A DNA stretch of 64,000 nucleotides from Erythrobacter sp. JK5 (GTDB lineage: Bacteria > Pseudomonadota > Alphaproteobacteria > Sphingomonadales > Sphingomonadaceae). Both the position numbers and the translations under genes were made by a program. Where the stretch lies: positions 1,302,001-1,366,000 of the forward strand of contig NZ_CP073577.1 of NCBI RefSeq assembly GCF_018205975.1. Reading direction: 5' to 3'. Position 1 is the first letter of the stretch. Every line of letters begins with the position of its first letter. The notes under the pieces were generated by a model. The model did no database searches, had not been told where the DNA came from, and worked only from the letters and a program-made list of their open reading frames with translations. Shown here piece after piece: positions 15,376 to 23,860 of this stretch.

Positions 15376-18300
15376 ATGTTGAAGACACTCTCGTTCGGAA
15401 CTGCTGGAATCGCCATCGCGGCGTCCTTGGCAGGAACAGCGCATGCAGAGGAAAGCCTTGCCCTACCGCTTGTCGCGGAAGAGGAAGCGCGCATCGTGCT
15501 TGCGATCGAAGCGGACGATACGGGCGACGAGCAGTCCGAAAAGGACGCGGGCCAGGAGACGATCGAGCCGATCTCGGTCGCGGTGGACACCGCCGCATGG
15601 GCGATCCCTGCGGACCTGCTGTTGGCGAACGCGCGACTCGATGCCAATTCTGCCCCGCTCGGTCCGGTTCGCGCCGGTATCGCTGCGCAGACCGTGCCGG
15701 CGACCACCGTTGCGATCGACAGCGCCGCATCCGGAGTGGTCACGCCGCAGGGCATCGATACTTTCTACGGGCACATCAATCCGTTCTACGGCAACATCAA
15801 TCCGTTCTATGGCGACATCGATGCGTTCTGGGGCAACATCAACCCGTTCTATGGCGACATCGATGCGTTCTGGGGCCACATCAATCCGTTCTACGGCCAC
15901 ATCAACCCCTTCTACGGCGACATTGACGCGTTCTGGGGCGATATCGATGCGTTCTACGGTGACATCGGCGCATTCGACGCCGCCCACCTGAACTCGCTCG
16001 GCAATTTCTGGACCGCCGCCGGGGCGCAGATCAAGACCACCGAGACCAGCTGGTCCAGCCTGAAATTCACGACCAGCTCTTCGGGAGCGGTCACCGTCAC
16101 ATTCGACGGCACGCCGAACAAGGTCCGGACTTCGCTCGAAACGCTGATCGCGCAGGCCGATGCGCAGTTCGGCGCGGCCTACACGGCCAAGACCGGCAAG
16201 AATTTCCGCACCGGTCTGGTCGCCGAGATTCTCGCGCGGCACGGTCTGGACCTTGGAGACAGCGGCACCGCCAAGACCACGCTGGCGAAAACGGACGCCC
16301 AGCGCGCCGCCTTCTACCTCGACTGGCACGATAGCCTGATGCAGTACGCCGGCATCGACCAGATCGACCACTGGATGGCCGCGACCAACTGGACGCCTGC
16401 GGTTACCCAGATTCAGGGCGAAGGTGCAGACTCGGTCATTGGAATCATCGACGGAAGCTTCTCGACCGACACTGATCTCGCCAACAATATCGTCTGGGCC
16501 GGAGGCAGCAGCAACAGCCTCAACGGGCACGGGGCCGGTGTGGCAAGCCTGATCGCCGGCGCGCATGACGGCGTGGGCGTCATGGGGATCGCCCCGCGTG
16601 TTCACATCGCCACCTACAACCCGTTCGGCACGGACGGCACATCGTCCTGGGATGCGGTGGCTAACGGCATTCAGCAGCTGCAATATGCCTACGTTCGCGG
16701 CGTCAACGAAACCGGCTATGTCAGCATCATCAACCTTTCGCTCGGCGAAAAGGGTTGGACTCTGTCGCAGGGTCTCGCCGATGTTCTGGCCCGTCCCGGT
16801 ATCGCGCAATGGCACGACGAAAACGTCTTCGTCGTCGCCGCCGGCAACGATGGCATCACTCAGACGACCAACATCAACTGGGATTTCAGCAGGGATGCCC
16901 CGCTGATCCTGGTCGGGTCGATCAACCCGCTGGGCGAAATCTCGAACTTCTCGAACCGTCCGGGCAACGCGTGTCTGCTCGACAATGGCGTGTGCCATGC
17001 GGGCAACGAAATCTTCAACCGCTTCGTGGTTGCTCCCGGCGAGCTGCTGCTCGTGTCCGACGGGCACAACGGGGTCGTCCGCCGGTCGGGAACGTCGTTT
17101 GCGGCACCGCTCGTATCGGGCGCGATCTCGCTGCTGCACGATCGGTGGCCGTGGCTTGTCCGTCACTCGTACGAGACGACCGAGATCATTTTCCGGTCGG
17201 CGCGCGATCTGGGGGCTCCCGGCGTGGACCCGGTCTACGGTCACGGCCTGCTCGATGTCACCGCATCGCAGTCGCCGCTCGATTTCAACGCGATGACCTT
17301 CCGCTCCTATCAGAAGATCGGCTTGAGCTGGGTGCAGCGCGACGTTTCGACGCTCGACCTCCTGGCGGGCGGGATCCCGGCCTGGTGGAACACGAGCGAG
17401 CTGTTCTTCACGATGTTCGAGAATATCGGCGACACCTACCGTGATTTCTCGGTGCCGGTGTCGGCGCTGACCTTCGGGACCAGCACCAACGTGCTCGGCC
17501 GCGGAAGCGAACGCCTGCAGGACTTCGTCAGCGCGCGCTTCGCCCGCTGGATCAATTCCAACGGAGCCGACTCCAACGGCGACGGTGCGCCCGGCTTCAG
17601 CGAGGTTCGCTCGAACGGTTCGCAGCTGCCCGGCGATTGGTCGCTGCGCTACGACGCGATCATGCCGAGCCTGTCGCAGGACGGAGCATGGACCCCGACC
17701 CACGGCGCCGCGACGCTGACCAATCCGAACGGCTCGATGTCGTTCACCATCGGCCACGGACAGGGCTCGATGGCGCTGTCGGGCTACCGCTTCGGCGTGA
17801 TCAGCGATCACGATCCGTTCACCGGCGGGGTCAACCCGGTGCTCGGCCTGGCCTCCGGCGACGTGTTCGCCGCTGCGGCCTACCAGATCGCGCCGGGCAC
17901 GACTGTCCGCGTCGGCTACAGCGAAAACCGCGAACGCTGGGATGATATCGCCAATGTCGATCCGCAGACGCTGATGGTCCGCCAGCAGCTCGGCGACCGT
18001 CCGGCCAGCGCAGTGACGCTCGATCTCGAGCAGCAAGTCACCGACCGCATCTCGCTCGGCGCGCAATACACCAGGCTGCGCGAGGTCAACGCGATCCTCG
18101 GCACGCAGACCGCGGTCAATGCGCTGCTGGGCAACGGCTCGCACACCGAAGCGATGAGCGTCTCGGCCACGATCGATGCCGGCAACGGCTTGAGCTTCGA
18201 CCTGTCGGCCACCGGTGCCCGCACCGAGACCGCCGGAGGCCAGCTGCTTTCCAACAGCGGCAAGATCTGGAGCACCGCAGGACAGTTCACCGCCACTAAG

Positions 18301-18600
18301 CGCGGGGTGCTGGCAGGCAACGACACGCTTCGGCTGTCGGTCGCCCAGCCGCTGCAGATCGAACAGGGCGAGCTCCAGTTGCGCAGCGACCAGGTGGTCG
18401 ATCGCGTGACCGGCGAAACCGCCCCTGTAACCCAGACGTTCGGGATCCAGACCCGCAAGCGCATCACCGGCGAAGCTGTCTATGCCTTGCCGCTGTCGAA
18501 CCGGTCGGAATTCGGAGCGTTCGCCCGCTATGTCAGCGCTGGAGAGCTTGGCGACGAGGAAAGCGTCGTTGCCGGTGCGACCTTCAGCGTGCGGTTCTAA
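15376..18600 (+). CDS. S8 (subtilisin-like) serine protease with FYG/FWG repeats and C-terminal beta-barrel, 1074 aa
   Basis: Predicted exported serine protease, probably an autotransporter-like surface enzyme. The ATG at 15376 gives a clean signal peptide (FGTAGIAIAASLAGTAHA); an upstream ATG at 15325 would hide it behind 17 extra residues. Residues 127-196 are ten exact 7-residue repeats (see the repeat entry). The catalytic triad is visible as Asp359 in GIIDGSF, His385 in NGHGAGVASL and Ser574 in SGTSFAAP. About 380 C-terminal residues show amphipathic strands and end in FSVRF with a terminal Phe, as in outer-membrane barrels. The TPR gene follows 21 bases after the stop. The target protein is unknown. 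Confidence 0.85.
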   Translation: MLKTLSFGTAGIAIAASLAGTAHAEESLALPLVAEEEARIVLAIEADDTGDEQSEKDAGQETIEPISVAVDTAAWAIPADLLLANARLDANSAPLGPVRAGIAAQTVPATTVAIDSAASGVVTPQGIDTFYGHINPFYGNINPFYGDIDAFWGNINPFYGDIDAFWGHINPFYGHINPFYGDIDAFWGDIDAFYGDIGAFDAAHLNSLGNFWTAAGAQIKTTETSWSSLKFTTSSSGAVTVTFDGTPNKVRTSLETLIAQADAQFGAAYTAKTGKNFRTGLVAEILARHGLDLGDSGTAKTTLAKTDAQRAAFYLDWHDSLMQYAGIDQIDHWMAATNWTPAVTQIQGEGADSVIGIIDGSFSTDTDLANNIVWAGGSSNSLNGHGAGVASLIAGAHDGVGVMGIAPRVHIATYNPFGTDGTSSWDAVANGIQQLQYAYVRGVNETGYVSIINLSLGEKGWTLSQGLADVLARPGIAQWHDENVFVVAAGNDGITQTTNINWDFSRDAPLILVGSINPLGEISNFSNRPGNACLLDNGVCHAGNEIFNRFVVAPGELLLVSDGHNGVVRRSGTSFAAPLVSGAISLLHDRWPWLVRHSYETTEIIFRSARDLGAPGVDPVYGHGLLDVTASQSPLDFNAMTFRSYQKIGLSWVQRDVSTLDLLAGGIPAWWNTSELFFTMFENIGDTYRDFSVPVSALTFGTSTNVLGRGSERLQDFVSARFARWINSNGADSNGDGAPGFSEVRSNGSQLPGDWSLRYDAIMPSLSQDGAWTPTHGAATLTNPNGSMSFTIGHGQGSMALSGYRFGVISDHDPFTGGVNPVLGLASGDVFAAAAYQIAPGTTVRVGYSENRERWDDIANVDPQTLMVRQQLGDRPASAVTLDLEQQVTDRISLGAQYTRLREVNAILGTQTAVNALLGNGSHTEAMSVSATIDAGNGLSFDLSATGARTETAGGQLLSNSGKIWSTAGQFTATKRGVLAGNDTLRLSVAQPLQIEQGELQLRSDQVVDRVTGETAPVTQTFGIQTRKRITGEAVYALPLSNRSEFGAFARYVSAGELGDEESVVAGATFSVRF
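15754..15963 (+). repeat. ten tandem 21-bp repeats inside the S8 protease gene
   Basis: Exactly 210 bases encode ten units of the form I-D/N-x-F-Y/W-G-D/N/H: IDTFYGH, INPFYGN, INPFYGD, IDAFWGN, INPFYGD, IDAFWGH, INPFYGH, INPFYGD, IDAFWGD and IDAFYGD. A decayed eleventh unit (IGAFDAA) follows. INP units carry FYG while IDA units mostly carry FWG, so two unit types alternate. The DNA copies differ by synonymous changes, so the array is selected at protein level. Asp/Asn at fixed spacing suggests a stacked turn structure, possibly calcium-binding; this is inference. Confidence 0.9.
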
Positions 18601-18621
18601 TCGGGAAGGAGGGTCAAGATC

Positions 18622-19680
18622 ATGTTCTACGCAGCAACCACATCGTTCAAGGCGCTCTCAGCCGGTGTTCTCCTTGCCATCGCTTCGCCGGCTCTGGCCG
18701 GGGGCGAGGTACAGCCCCAGGGCTTCGAAGCGGCGATCGGACGGGCCAAGTCGCTGATGATGGCAGACTCGGCTGCGGCGCTTGAACTGGCGCGCCAGGC
18801 CAAATCGCTGGTCCGCAACGAGAATGGCGCCGCGGCGAAGGATCGCCTGACCGCGCAATGGCTCGAAGGCGAAGCCCTGATGCGGCTGAACCGCGGCGAC
18901 GAGGCGGCCAGCGCGATCGAATCCGCGCTCGCCCTCGCGTCGAAGGAATTCCAGGAAGACAAGATCCACGCGGACCTGCTGCGTTCGGCCGCCTCGCTGA
19001 AGGCGCGCGCGGGCAAGTTCGGCGAAGCCCGGTCGTTCTTCTCGATGGCCTACGACCGCTATGAGCGGCTCGGTGACGGACGCAGCCAGGCAATCGTGCT
19101 GCAGAATATCGGTTCGCTTTACTCGCACGCCCGCGATTTCGAACAGGTCCTGCATCATTATCGCAAGGCGGAAGAGGTCTATTCGGGCGACGTGGCGCTG
19201 TCGCTTTCGGCGCACAATAACATCGGCAATGCCCTCAAGGAGCTCGGCCGGTTCGAAGAGGCCGAAGCGGAAATGACCGCGGCGCTGACGCTGGCGGGCA
19301 AGATGGGGAGCCCGATGCTCGAGGCTCGCATCCTCACCAATCTCGCCTCGACCCAGTATCTGCGCGGTGCCGATCAGGAAGCGGAGCAGACCGCAAACCG
19401 GGCCATGGCGATCGCAGACGAACACGCTGCCGACTGGACGCCGTTCATCCACGGGGTCCTCGCGCAGATCAAGCTCGGTCAGGACAACCTGGACGACGCC
19501 GCGAACCACATCGCGCTGACCTTCGCCAACCAGACGCTCAACCAGACCAACGCACTGTTCCGCGATTTTCACATCACCGCGTCGGAGATTTTCGCCCGCA
19601 CCGGGAACGCGGAACTGGCCGCGATGCACGCCGCCGCGCTCGAACGCATCGACGGCAAGGCAAAGGAACTGCGCCTCTAG
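18622..19680 (+). CDS. exported tetratricopeptide-repeat protein, 352 aa
   Basis: Protein of probable scaffold or adaptor function in the periplasm. The signal peptide is FKALSAGVLLAIASPALAGG. From about residue 40 to 340 the sequence consists of helical TPR-like pairs: AQWLEGEALMRLNRGDEAASAIESAL, given here as MRLNRGDEAASAIESAL, then QNIGSLYSHARDFEQVLHHY and NNIGNALKELGRFEEAEAEM. The last two are clear TPR consensus (small residues at positions 8, 20 and 27). It starts 21 bases after the S8 protease stop with GGGAAGGAGGG upstream, so it is almost certainly in one operon with the protease and may serve its secretion or regulation. Confidence 0.75.
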   Translation: MFYAATTSFKALSAGVLLAIASPALAGGEVQPQGFEAAIGRAKSLMMADSAAALELARQAKSLVRNENGAAAKDRLTAQWLEGEALMRLNRGDEAASAIESALALASKEFQEDKIHADLLRSAASLKARAGKFGEARSFFSMAYDRYERLGDGRSQAIVLQNIGSLYSHARDFEQVLHHYRKAEEVYSGDVALSLSAHNNIGNALKELGRFEEAEAEMTAALTLAGKMGSPMLEARILTNLASTQYLRGADQEAEQTANRAMAIADEHAADWTPFIHGVLAQIKLGQDNLDDAANHIALTFANQTLNQTNALFRDFHITASEIFARTGNAELAAMHAAALERIDGKAKELRL

Positions 19681-19938
19681 TCACTGCCCGGATCGCTTTC
19701 TCGGCGACATGATCCGACCCTGGATACATCGCCAGAGCCAGCGACCGGGTCGCGATCGACAACGAACGCCCCGGGACTGACGGTCGCCGGAGCGCACTTC
19801 GAGAGAACACGCTTCTTTGCAGATAGTCCCGTCTCGTTTGCGGCAAGTCTCCCAATTTCCCATCGGTATTGCAGAAGGTCTCACCTCGATCATGTGATGG
19901 CTGCGCCGAACTGTGGCGCGGCTTAACGAGGAAAGACT

Positions 19939-20553
19939 ATGACCACCCGACTTTGCGTGTGCCTCAGCCTGCTGGCTTCGGCCATGGCTGCTGCAGCCCC
20001 CGCGCACGCGGAAAATTTCGAAGGCCCGTTCGTGGGCGCCGCGATCGGCTACTCGCGCGACGACATCGGACCCGATCTCGGCGACGGCGACACGATCGAT
20101 GCCGAGCTGGACAGGGATGCCGTCTATTTCCAGGCCTTCGCGGGATACGACCACGCGATCACGGAAAAGGCCCGTATCGGCTTCGAGGCAGCGTTCGGAA
20201 TCGGTGCGGAAGATGATCTGAGCCTCAGCGATGCGACCGGCTCGATCGAGCTGGATCCGGAATACACGTTCGAATTCACGGGGCGTGCGGGCTATCTCGT
20301 TGCTCCCAACGCCCTGCTCTATGCCCGTGGCGGATACCAGAACAGCCGGGTCGAGGTGCGGCTCGAGGAGGCCGGTTCGCCAGTCTTCCGAGACAAGGAC
20401 AATGTCGATGGCTGGCTCGTCGGCGGTGGCCTCGAATACGCCTTCGGCAGCAATCTTCGTAGCCGGATCGAATACCGCTATTCCGATCTGGGCAACGATG
20501 GTGCGGAGTGGGACCGTCATCAGGTTCTGGCGGGCGTCCTCTGGAACTTCTAG
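19939..20553 (+). CDS. small outer-membrane beta-barrel protein (Omp25/OmpA-like porin family), 204 aa
   Basis: Predicted 8-strand outer-membrane protein. A signal peptide (LCVCLSLLASAMAAAAPAHA) is followed by ENFEGPFVGAAIGYSRDDIG, the usual first strand of this family. Alternating strands follow (YFQAFAGYDHAI, ARIGFEAAFGIG, LLYARGGYQNSRVEVRL, NLRSRIEYRYSDLG), and the chain ends in VLAGVLWNF with a terminal aromatic residue. GAGGAAAG lies 6-13 bases before the ATG. A small GC hairpin (GCGCC-N7-GGCGC at about 19,902-19,918) stands just ahead of it. It is followed by a stem-loop at 20,561. The role of such proteins is structural; no ligand can be inferred. Confidence 0.8.
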   Translation: MTTRLCVCLSLLASAMAAAAPAHAENFEGPFVGAAIGYSRDDIGPDLGDGDTIDAELDRDAVYFQAFAGYDHAITEKARIGFEAAFGIGAEDDLSLSDATGSIELDPEYTFEFTGRAGYLVAPNALLYARGGYQNSRVEVRLEEAGSPVFRDKDNVDGWLVGGGLEYAFGSNLRSRIEYRYSDLGNDGAEWDRHQVLAGVLWNF

Positions 20554-20560
20554 GTTGCGA

Positions 20561-20586
20561 ACGGGGCCGGCCCTGGCTGGCCCCGT
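20561..20586 (+). terminator. GC-rich stem-loop after the outer-membrane protein gene
   Basis: ACGGGGCC pairs perfectly with GGCCCCGT, with inner pairing around a short CCTG loop. It lies 8 bases after the stop at 20,553. No T-run follows, so it is at best a weak intrinsic terminator or an mRNA 3' end stabiliser. Confidence 0.45.
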
Positions 20587-20616
20587 CCGTTGCTAGCGAC
20601 AAACGGGAGCAGAAAA

Positions 20617-21546
20617 GTGGATTTGCTAAGTGACATTCTGGATTCGCTCTCCTTGCAGGGGCAATTCTATTTCAGCACCTGTTTCAGTGGCCCCTGGTCG
20701 ATCGGTGTACCCACGCACCCTGCAGCGATCAGGTTTCACTATGCGTTGCAGGGTGAATGTTACGTCAGGGCCGGAGACGCCCGGCCCGTGCATCTGCGCC
20801 AGGGGGATATGGTCCTTATCCCGGCCGGCGCTTCGCACGCCATTTCCGATACGCCGGAGCGTAAGCCGGTCGAGCTCGAGACGGTGCTGCAGGATGCGGG
20901 CTATACCGGCACCGGAACGTTGATCATCGGCGAAGGTTGCGAGCATGCCGCGACACAGCTCATGTGCGGGCACTTCAGTTTCGCGGATGGAAGCGACCAT
21001 CCGCTTCTGCGATCGCTGCCCGACATCATTCATGTCAGCGCCAGCCTTCGCAGCTCGACCTTCTGGCTGGACGAGGCGCTCAGGCTGATGGCCAGGCAAA
21101 TGGCCGATGCCAATCCGGGATCGATGGCTGTGGTGCGGAGAATGTCCGAAATCATCTTCATCGAAACGGTCCGGTCCTCCGCCTCGCAATCGCCGGAACT
21201 GGCCGGGCTCATGGAGGCGCTCAGCGACCCCAGGATTTCGCGCGCCATCGCAGCGATGCACCGCGATGTCGCCTCCCACTGGACGGTCGAAGCGCTGGCG
21301 AGCGAAGCGGCGATGTCGCGCAGCCGGTTTGCCGCGCGGTTCCAGGAACTGGTTGGCTGTGGCCCCCTCACTTATCTTGCCGAATGGCGGCTGCAAAAGG
21401 CACGCGGGATGCTGCGCGAAGGGCGGATTTCGGTGCAGGAAGTCGCCGGACGAATCGGCTACCAGTCACCCGCCGCATTCACGCGGGCCTTTGCCAACAT
21501 GTTCGGCGAGTCGCCGTCCAGTTTTCGTGCCCGGCCTGCGGCATGA
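20617..21546 (+). CDS. AraC-family transcriptional regulator with N-terminal cupin domain, 309 aa
   Basis: DNA-binding activator. Residues 25-120 form an AraC_E_set/cupin-like ligand domain (RFHYALQGECYVRAG, HLRQGDMVLIPAGASHAI). The C-terminal 100 residues hold the two helix-turn-helix motifs: WTVEALASEAAMSRSRFAARF and ISVQEVAGRIGYQSPAAFTRAF, the latter followed by GESPSSFR. I chose the GTG at 20617, with GGGAGC seven bases upstream, over an ATG at 20590 that would overlap the stem-loop. It ends 116 bases before the CMD gene, whose expression it may control; members of this group often regulate adjacent CMD or oxidoreductase genes. The inducer is unknown. Confidence 0.85.
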   Translation: MDLLSDILDSLSLQGQFYFSTCFSGPWSIGVPTHPAAIRFHYALQGECYVRAGDARPVHLRQGDMVLIPAGASHAISDTPERKPVELETVLQDAGYTGTGTLIIGEGCEHAATQLMCGHFSFADGSDHPLLRSLPDIIHVSASLRSSTFWLDEALRLMARQMADANPGSMAVVRRMSEIIFIETVRSSASQSPELAGLMEALSDPRISRAIAAMHRDVASHWTVEALASEAAMSRSRFAARFQELVGCGPLTYLAEWRLQKARGMLREGRISVQEVAGRIGYQSPAAFTRAFANMFGESPSSFRARPAA

Positions 21547-21662
21547 ATTTGCAGATCGTCCAAAGCACTTACCCGGAAATCCCAATCTAGGCCCGATACA
21601 TTGCCCAAAGGTCTCATCCAGCGCATCTCCTCTGTGTCACAACGACAAACAAGGAGATACCA

Positions 21663-22208
21663 ATGCAACGCATCGAGGCCCTCTCTCTCGAGACATCGAA
21701 CGACGAACTGAACGAGCTTTTCGGCGCCATCCGCCAGAAGATGGGCGGTGTGCCGAACATCCTGCGGACAATGGCGCAATCGCCCGCAGCCCTGAAAGCC
21801 TATCTCGGCTTCAGCGCCGCGATCGAGACCGGCCGCTTCACCGGCCAGCAGCGCGAGCTCGCCGCGCTCGCCGCGGCGAGCGAAAACAGCTGCGATTACT
21901 GCGCTTCCGCGCACACCGCAGTGGGCCAGATGGTCGGGCTCGACCAGGCCGACATGCAACAGGTCGTCGCGGGCGGTGATCTGGCCGGCAAAGACGGCGC
22001 GATCGTCGCCCTGACGCGCAAGATCGTGAACCAACGCGGCGTTCTCAGCGACGCCGACATTCAGGCCTTCCGCGATGCCGGGTTCGATGATGGCCATCTG
22101 GTGGAACTGGTGGCGCTGTCGGCGCACAACATTTTCACGAACTATTTCAACCATATCGCCGCGACCGAGATCGACTTCCCGGTCGTCCCGACCAAAGTCG
22201 CCGCATGA
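21663..22208 (+). CDS. carboxymuconolactone decarboxylase/AhpD-like peroxidase-related protein, 181 aa
   Basis: All-helical protein of the CMD family. Residues 73-84 carry the AhpD-like redox motif ENSCDYCASAHT, where the two Cys and the His are the catalytic triad of alkylhydroperoxidase-type members. The N-terminal part (FGAIRQKMGGVPNILRTMAQSPA) and the C-terminal ELVALSAHNIFTNYFNHIA are typical of the YciW/peroxidase-related branch. A good ribosome site (AAGGAGATACC) precedes the ATG. It probably detoxifies peroxides or serves as a disulfide reductant; the actual electron donor is unknown. Confidence 0.8.
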   Translation: MQRIEALSLETSNDELNELFGAIRQKMGGVPNILRTMAQSPAALKAYLGFSAAIETGRFTGQQRELAALAAASENSCDYCASAHTAVGQMVGLDQADMQQVVAGGDLAGKDGAIVALTRKIVNQRGVLSDADIQAFRDAGFDDGHLVELVALSAHNIFTNYFNHIAATEIDFPVVPTKVAA

Positions 22209-22298
22209 GCGAAGACGTCGGCATGGCGTTTCGGGAAGTTGAAGCCGGCGCAGCCGCCCAAGCCGAAACCGCCTGACGCCAGGTCTGCATCACACCGG

Positions 22299-22395
22299 CG
22301 GCCGAACTGCAAACGGCCGTCCGGACGGCGGTGTTCCTTGAGGCTTGACCCCCGCCTCGCACCTTACCCTGTCCAGGTGAGGAACACCGTCGTCC
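22299..22395 (+). promoter_or_regulatory. strongly structured leader: hairpin plus three-way junction before the VOC gene
   Basis: Hairpin P0 is CGGCCG (22299-22304) with CGGCCG (22314-22319) around a 9-base loop. Three bases later a long stem P1 pairs 22323-22338 with 22380-22395: sixteen pairs, one of them G-U. The tip of P1 holds two 5-bp hairpins, GAGGC/GCCTC (22340-22358) and CACCT/AGGTG (22360-22379), separated by single bases, i.e. a compact three-way junction. The ribosome site AGGAG and the ATG of the VOC gene follow at 22,404-22,418. A 12-base palindrome CCGTCCGGACGG (22317-22328) competes with the 5' side of P1. No known RNA family recognised. Confidence 0.5.
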
Positions 22396-22417
22396 ACATT
22401 CTTCAGGAGTAACACCC

Positions 22418-22807
22418 ATGAATGTTCTCGATCACGTCAGTCTCGGCGTTACCACGATTGACGACGCCCGACGCTTCTACGATCCCGCTATGGCCGAACT
22501 CGGCCTCAGCTGCCTTGCCGCAAACGAAGCGTTCGCCGCCTACGGCACCGACACCGTCCAGTTCCTCGTCATGGTGCCTGCCGACGGGCAGAAATTCACG
22601 CGTGGCAACGGTACGCACATCGCCTTTCGCGCCGACAGCGCCGATCATGTGGAAGAGTTCTACGCCGCTGCCCTCGATCACGGCGGAACGTGTTCGGGCA
22701 AGCCGGGACCGCGTCCCGAATACCCGGCCAACGATGTATTCGCCGCCTTCGTGATAGACCCGTTCGGGCACAAGCTCGAAGCGATCCATAATGGCTTCAA
22801 CGGGTGA
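22418..22807 (+). CDS. VOC-family (glyoxalase/bleomycin-resistance fold) protein, 129 aa
   Basis: Metal-dependent small-molecule enzyme or binding protein of the vicinal-oxygen-chelate superfamily. It begins MNVLDHVSLGVTTIDDARRFYD, given here as LDHVSLGVTTIDDARRFYD, and ends in DPFGHKLEAI, the two ends of the usual beta-alpha-beta-beta-beta repeats. His6, His68 (in NGTHIAFRA) and Glu121 are candidate metal ligands. The ribosome site AGGAG is 10 bases upstream, just after the structured leader described at 22,299. Substrate unknown. The MAPEG gene follows after 10 bases, pointing to a small detoxification operon. Confidence 0.8.
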   Translation: MNVLDHVSLGVTTIDDARRFYDPAMAELGLSCLAANEAFAAYGTDTVQFLVMVPADGQKFTRGNGTHIAFRADSADHVEEFYAAALDHGGTCSGKPGPRPEYPANDVFAAFVIDPFGHKLEAIHNGFNG

Positions 22808-22817
22808 GGATTGACCG

Positions 22818-23225
22818 ATGAGCCAGGCTTACCATTTTCTCGCCCTCGCAGGCATCGCGACCGTATTGATGTGGGTGCCCTACATCGTCGCGCGGCTGTT
22901 CGTGTGGGGTCCGCTCAATTTCCTCAGCAATTACCCGGCGGGGTTTCCGGCGACCGAACCCGACCCGCCGATGTGGGCACAACGGGCGAAGCGGGCACAT
23001 CTCAATATGGTCGAAACGATGCCGGCTTTCGTCGCGGTCGTTGCGGCCGCCGCGTTCCTGCCCGGCGAGACCGACGGCGAGGTGATCGGATTCTGGGCAA
23101 TGGTCTTTTTCAACGCCCGCATCGTGCACTACGCGGTCTATACGCTGGGAGTGCCCTATCTGAGGACTCCGGTTTATCTGGTGTCCTGGGCGGCGATCCT
23201 GATGATCGGAATTCAGGCAATCTGA
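22818..23225 (+). CDS. MAPEG-family membrane protein, 135 aa
   Basis: Four-helix inner-membrane protein of the MAPEG group (membrane-associated proteins in eicosanoid and glutathione metabolism). Hydrophobic helices lie at about residues 5-28, 68-87, 90-108 and 115-135. RAKRAHLNMVETMPAFVAVV and NARIVHYAVYTLGVPYLRT are the family's conserved loop and helix motifs, including the Glu-x-x-Pro-x-Phe turn. Bacterial members may have glutathione-related detoxification activity, which fits the VOC neighbour. It overlaps nothing and is followed after 35 bases by the uracil-DNA-glycosylase-like gene. Confidence 0.8.
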   Translation: MSQAYHFLALAGIATVLMWVPYIVARLFVWGPLNFLSNYPAGFPATEPDPPMWAQRAKRAHLNMVETMPAFVAVVAAAAFLPGETDGEVIGFWAMVFFNARIVHYAVYTLGVPYLRTPVYLVSWAAILMIGIQAI

Positions 23226-23260
23226 CTGCGGTGGCTCCTGCGAAACCGAGGGATGCGAAC

Positions 23261-23860
23261 ATGGCCGAACGCGATGCGAGGGACGATGCGGAACTGGAAC
23301 TGTCGATCCGGCAGTGCCAGCTTTGCACCACGTTGCCGCTCGGCCCGCGCCCCATCTTTCAGTGGGACCGGAAGGCTCCGATCCTGATCGCCGGCCAGGC
23401 TCCCGGTCAGCGGACGCATCAGGTCGGGGTGCCGTTTCACGATCCCTCGGGCGATCGGTTGCGGGATTGGCTGGGTGTCGACGAACCGACCTTCTACAAC
23501 CCCGAATTGTTCGCGATCGTACCGATGGCGTTCTGCTTTCCGGGCACGGCAGCGCGGGGGGATCTGCCGCCACCCCCGATCTGCGCGGAAACCTGGCGTG
23601 AGCGGCTGCTCGGCCGGATGGAAAACCTCCGGCTCACGATCATCGTTGGGAAATACGCTGCCGCATGGCACCTCGACCATACGGCTCCGACCTTGACCGA
23701 ACACGCGGCCCAGTGGCGCGAGACGTTGCCCCACGCGATCGTGCTGCCCCACCCAAGCCCCAGAAACAGGATGTGGCTCAAGCGCAATCCCTGGTTCGAA
23801 ACCGAAACGCTCGTGGCGTTGAGGGCCCGGGTTCGCGAGATCGTTTCGGGAGAGGACTGA
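23261..23860 (+). CDS. uracil-DNA glycosylase family protein, 199 aa
   Basis: DNA-repair-type glycosylase fold. The ATG at 23261 has GAGGGA nine bases upstream; a GTG at 23231 is possible. The N-terminal SIRQCQLCTTLPLGPRPI has a CxxC and resembles the Fe-S-cluster families 4 and 5. GQAPGQRTHQVGVPFHDPSGDRL, given here as GQAPG and VGVPFHDPSGDRLRDWLG, corresponds to motif 1 and the LPHPSPRN segment to the C-terminal motif with the conserved His. Two more Cys (FCFPG and PICAETW) could complete the cluster. Cytosolic; the precise uracil activity is not proven. Confidence 0.75.
   Translation: MAERDARDDAELELSIRQCQLCTTLPLGPRPIFQWDRKAPILIAGQAPGQRTHQVGVPFHDPSGDRLRDWLGVDEPTFYNPELFAIVPMAFCFPGTAARGDLPPPPICAETWRERLLGRMENLRLTIIVGKYAAAWHLDHTAPTLTEHAAQWRETLPHAIVLPHPSPRNRMWLKRNPWFETETLVALRARVREIVSGED

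Noticed and set aside
15754..15963. CRISPR-like look of the 21-bp repeats
   Set aside because: No spacers; the units are contiguous, coding and in frame with a protease.
15463..18144. Minus-strand open frame of 893 codons opposite the S8 protease
   Set aside because: Shadow of the protease frame. The translation mirrors the FYG repeats as ERIDV/VERIDVA runs, and the plus strand has a complete catalytic triad.
19902..19918. GCGCC-N7-GGCGC hairpin as a terminator
   Set aside because: It lies directly before the ribosome site of the outer-membrane protein gene and has no T-run; at most a translation-modulating hairpin.
22205..22276. Tiny frame of 23 codons overlapping the end of the CMD gene
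   Set aside because: Ala/Glu-rich and without supporting context; the ATGA overlap alone is not enough.
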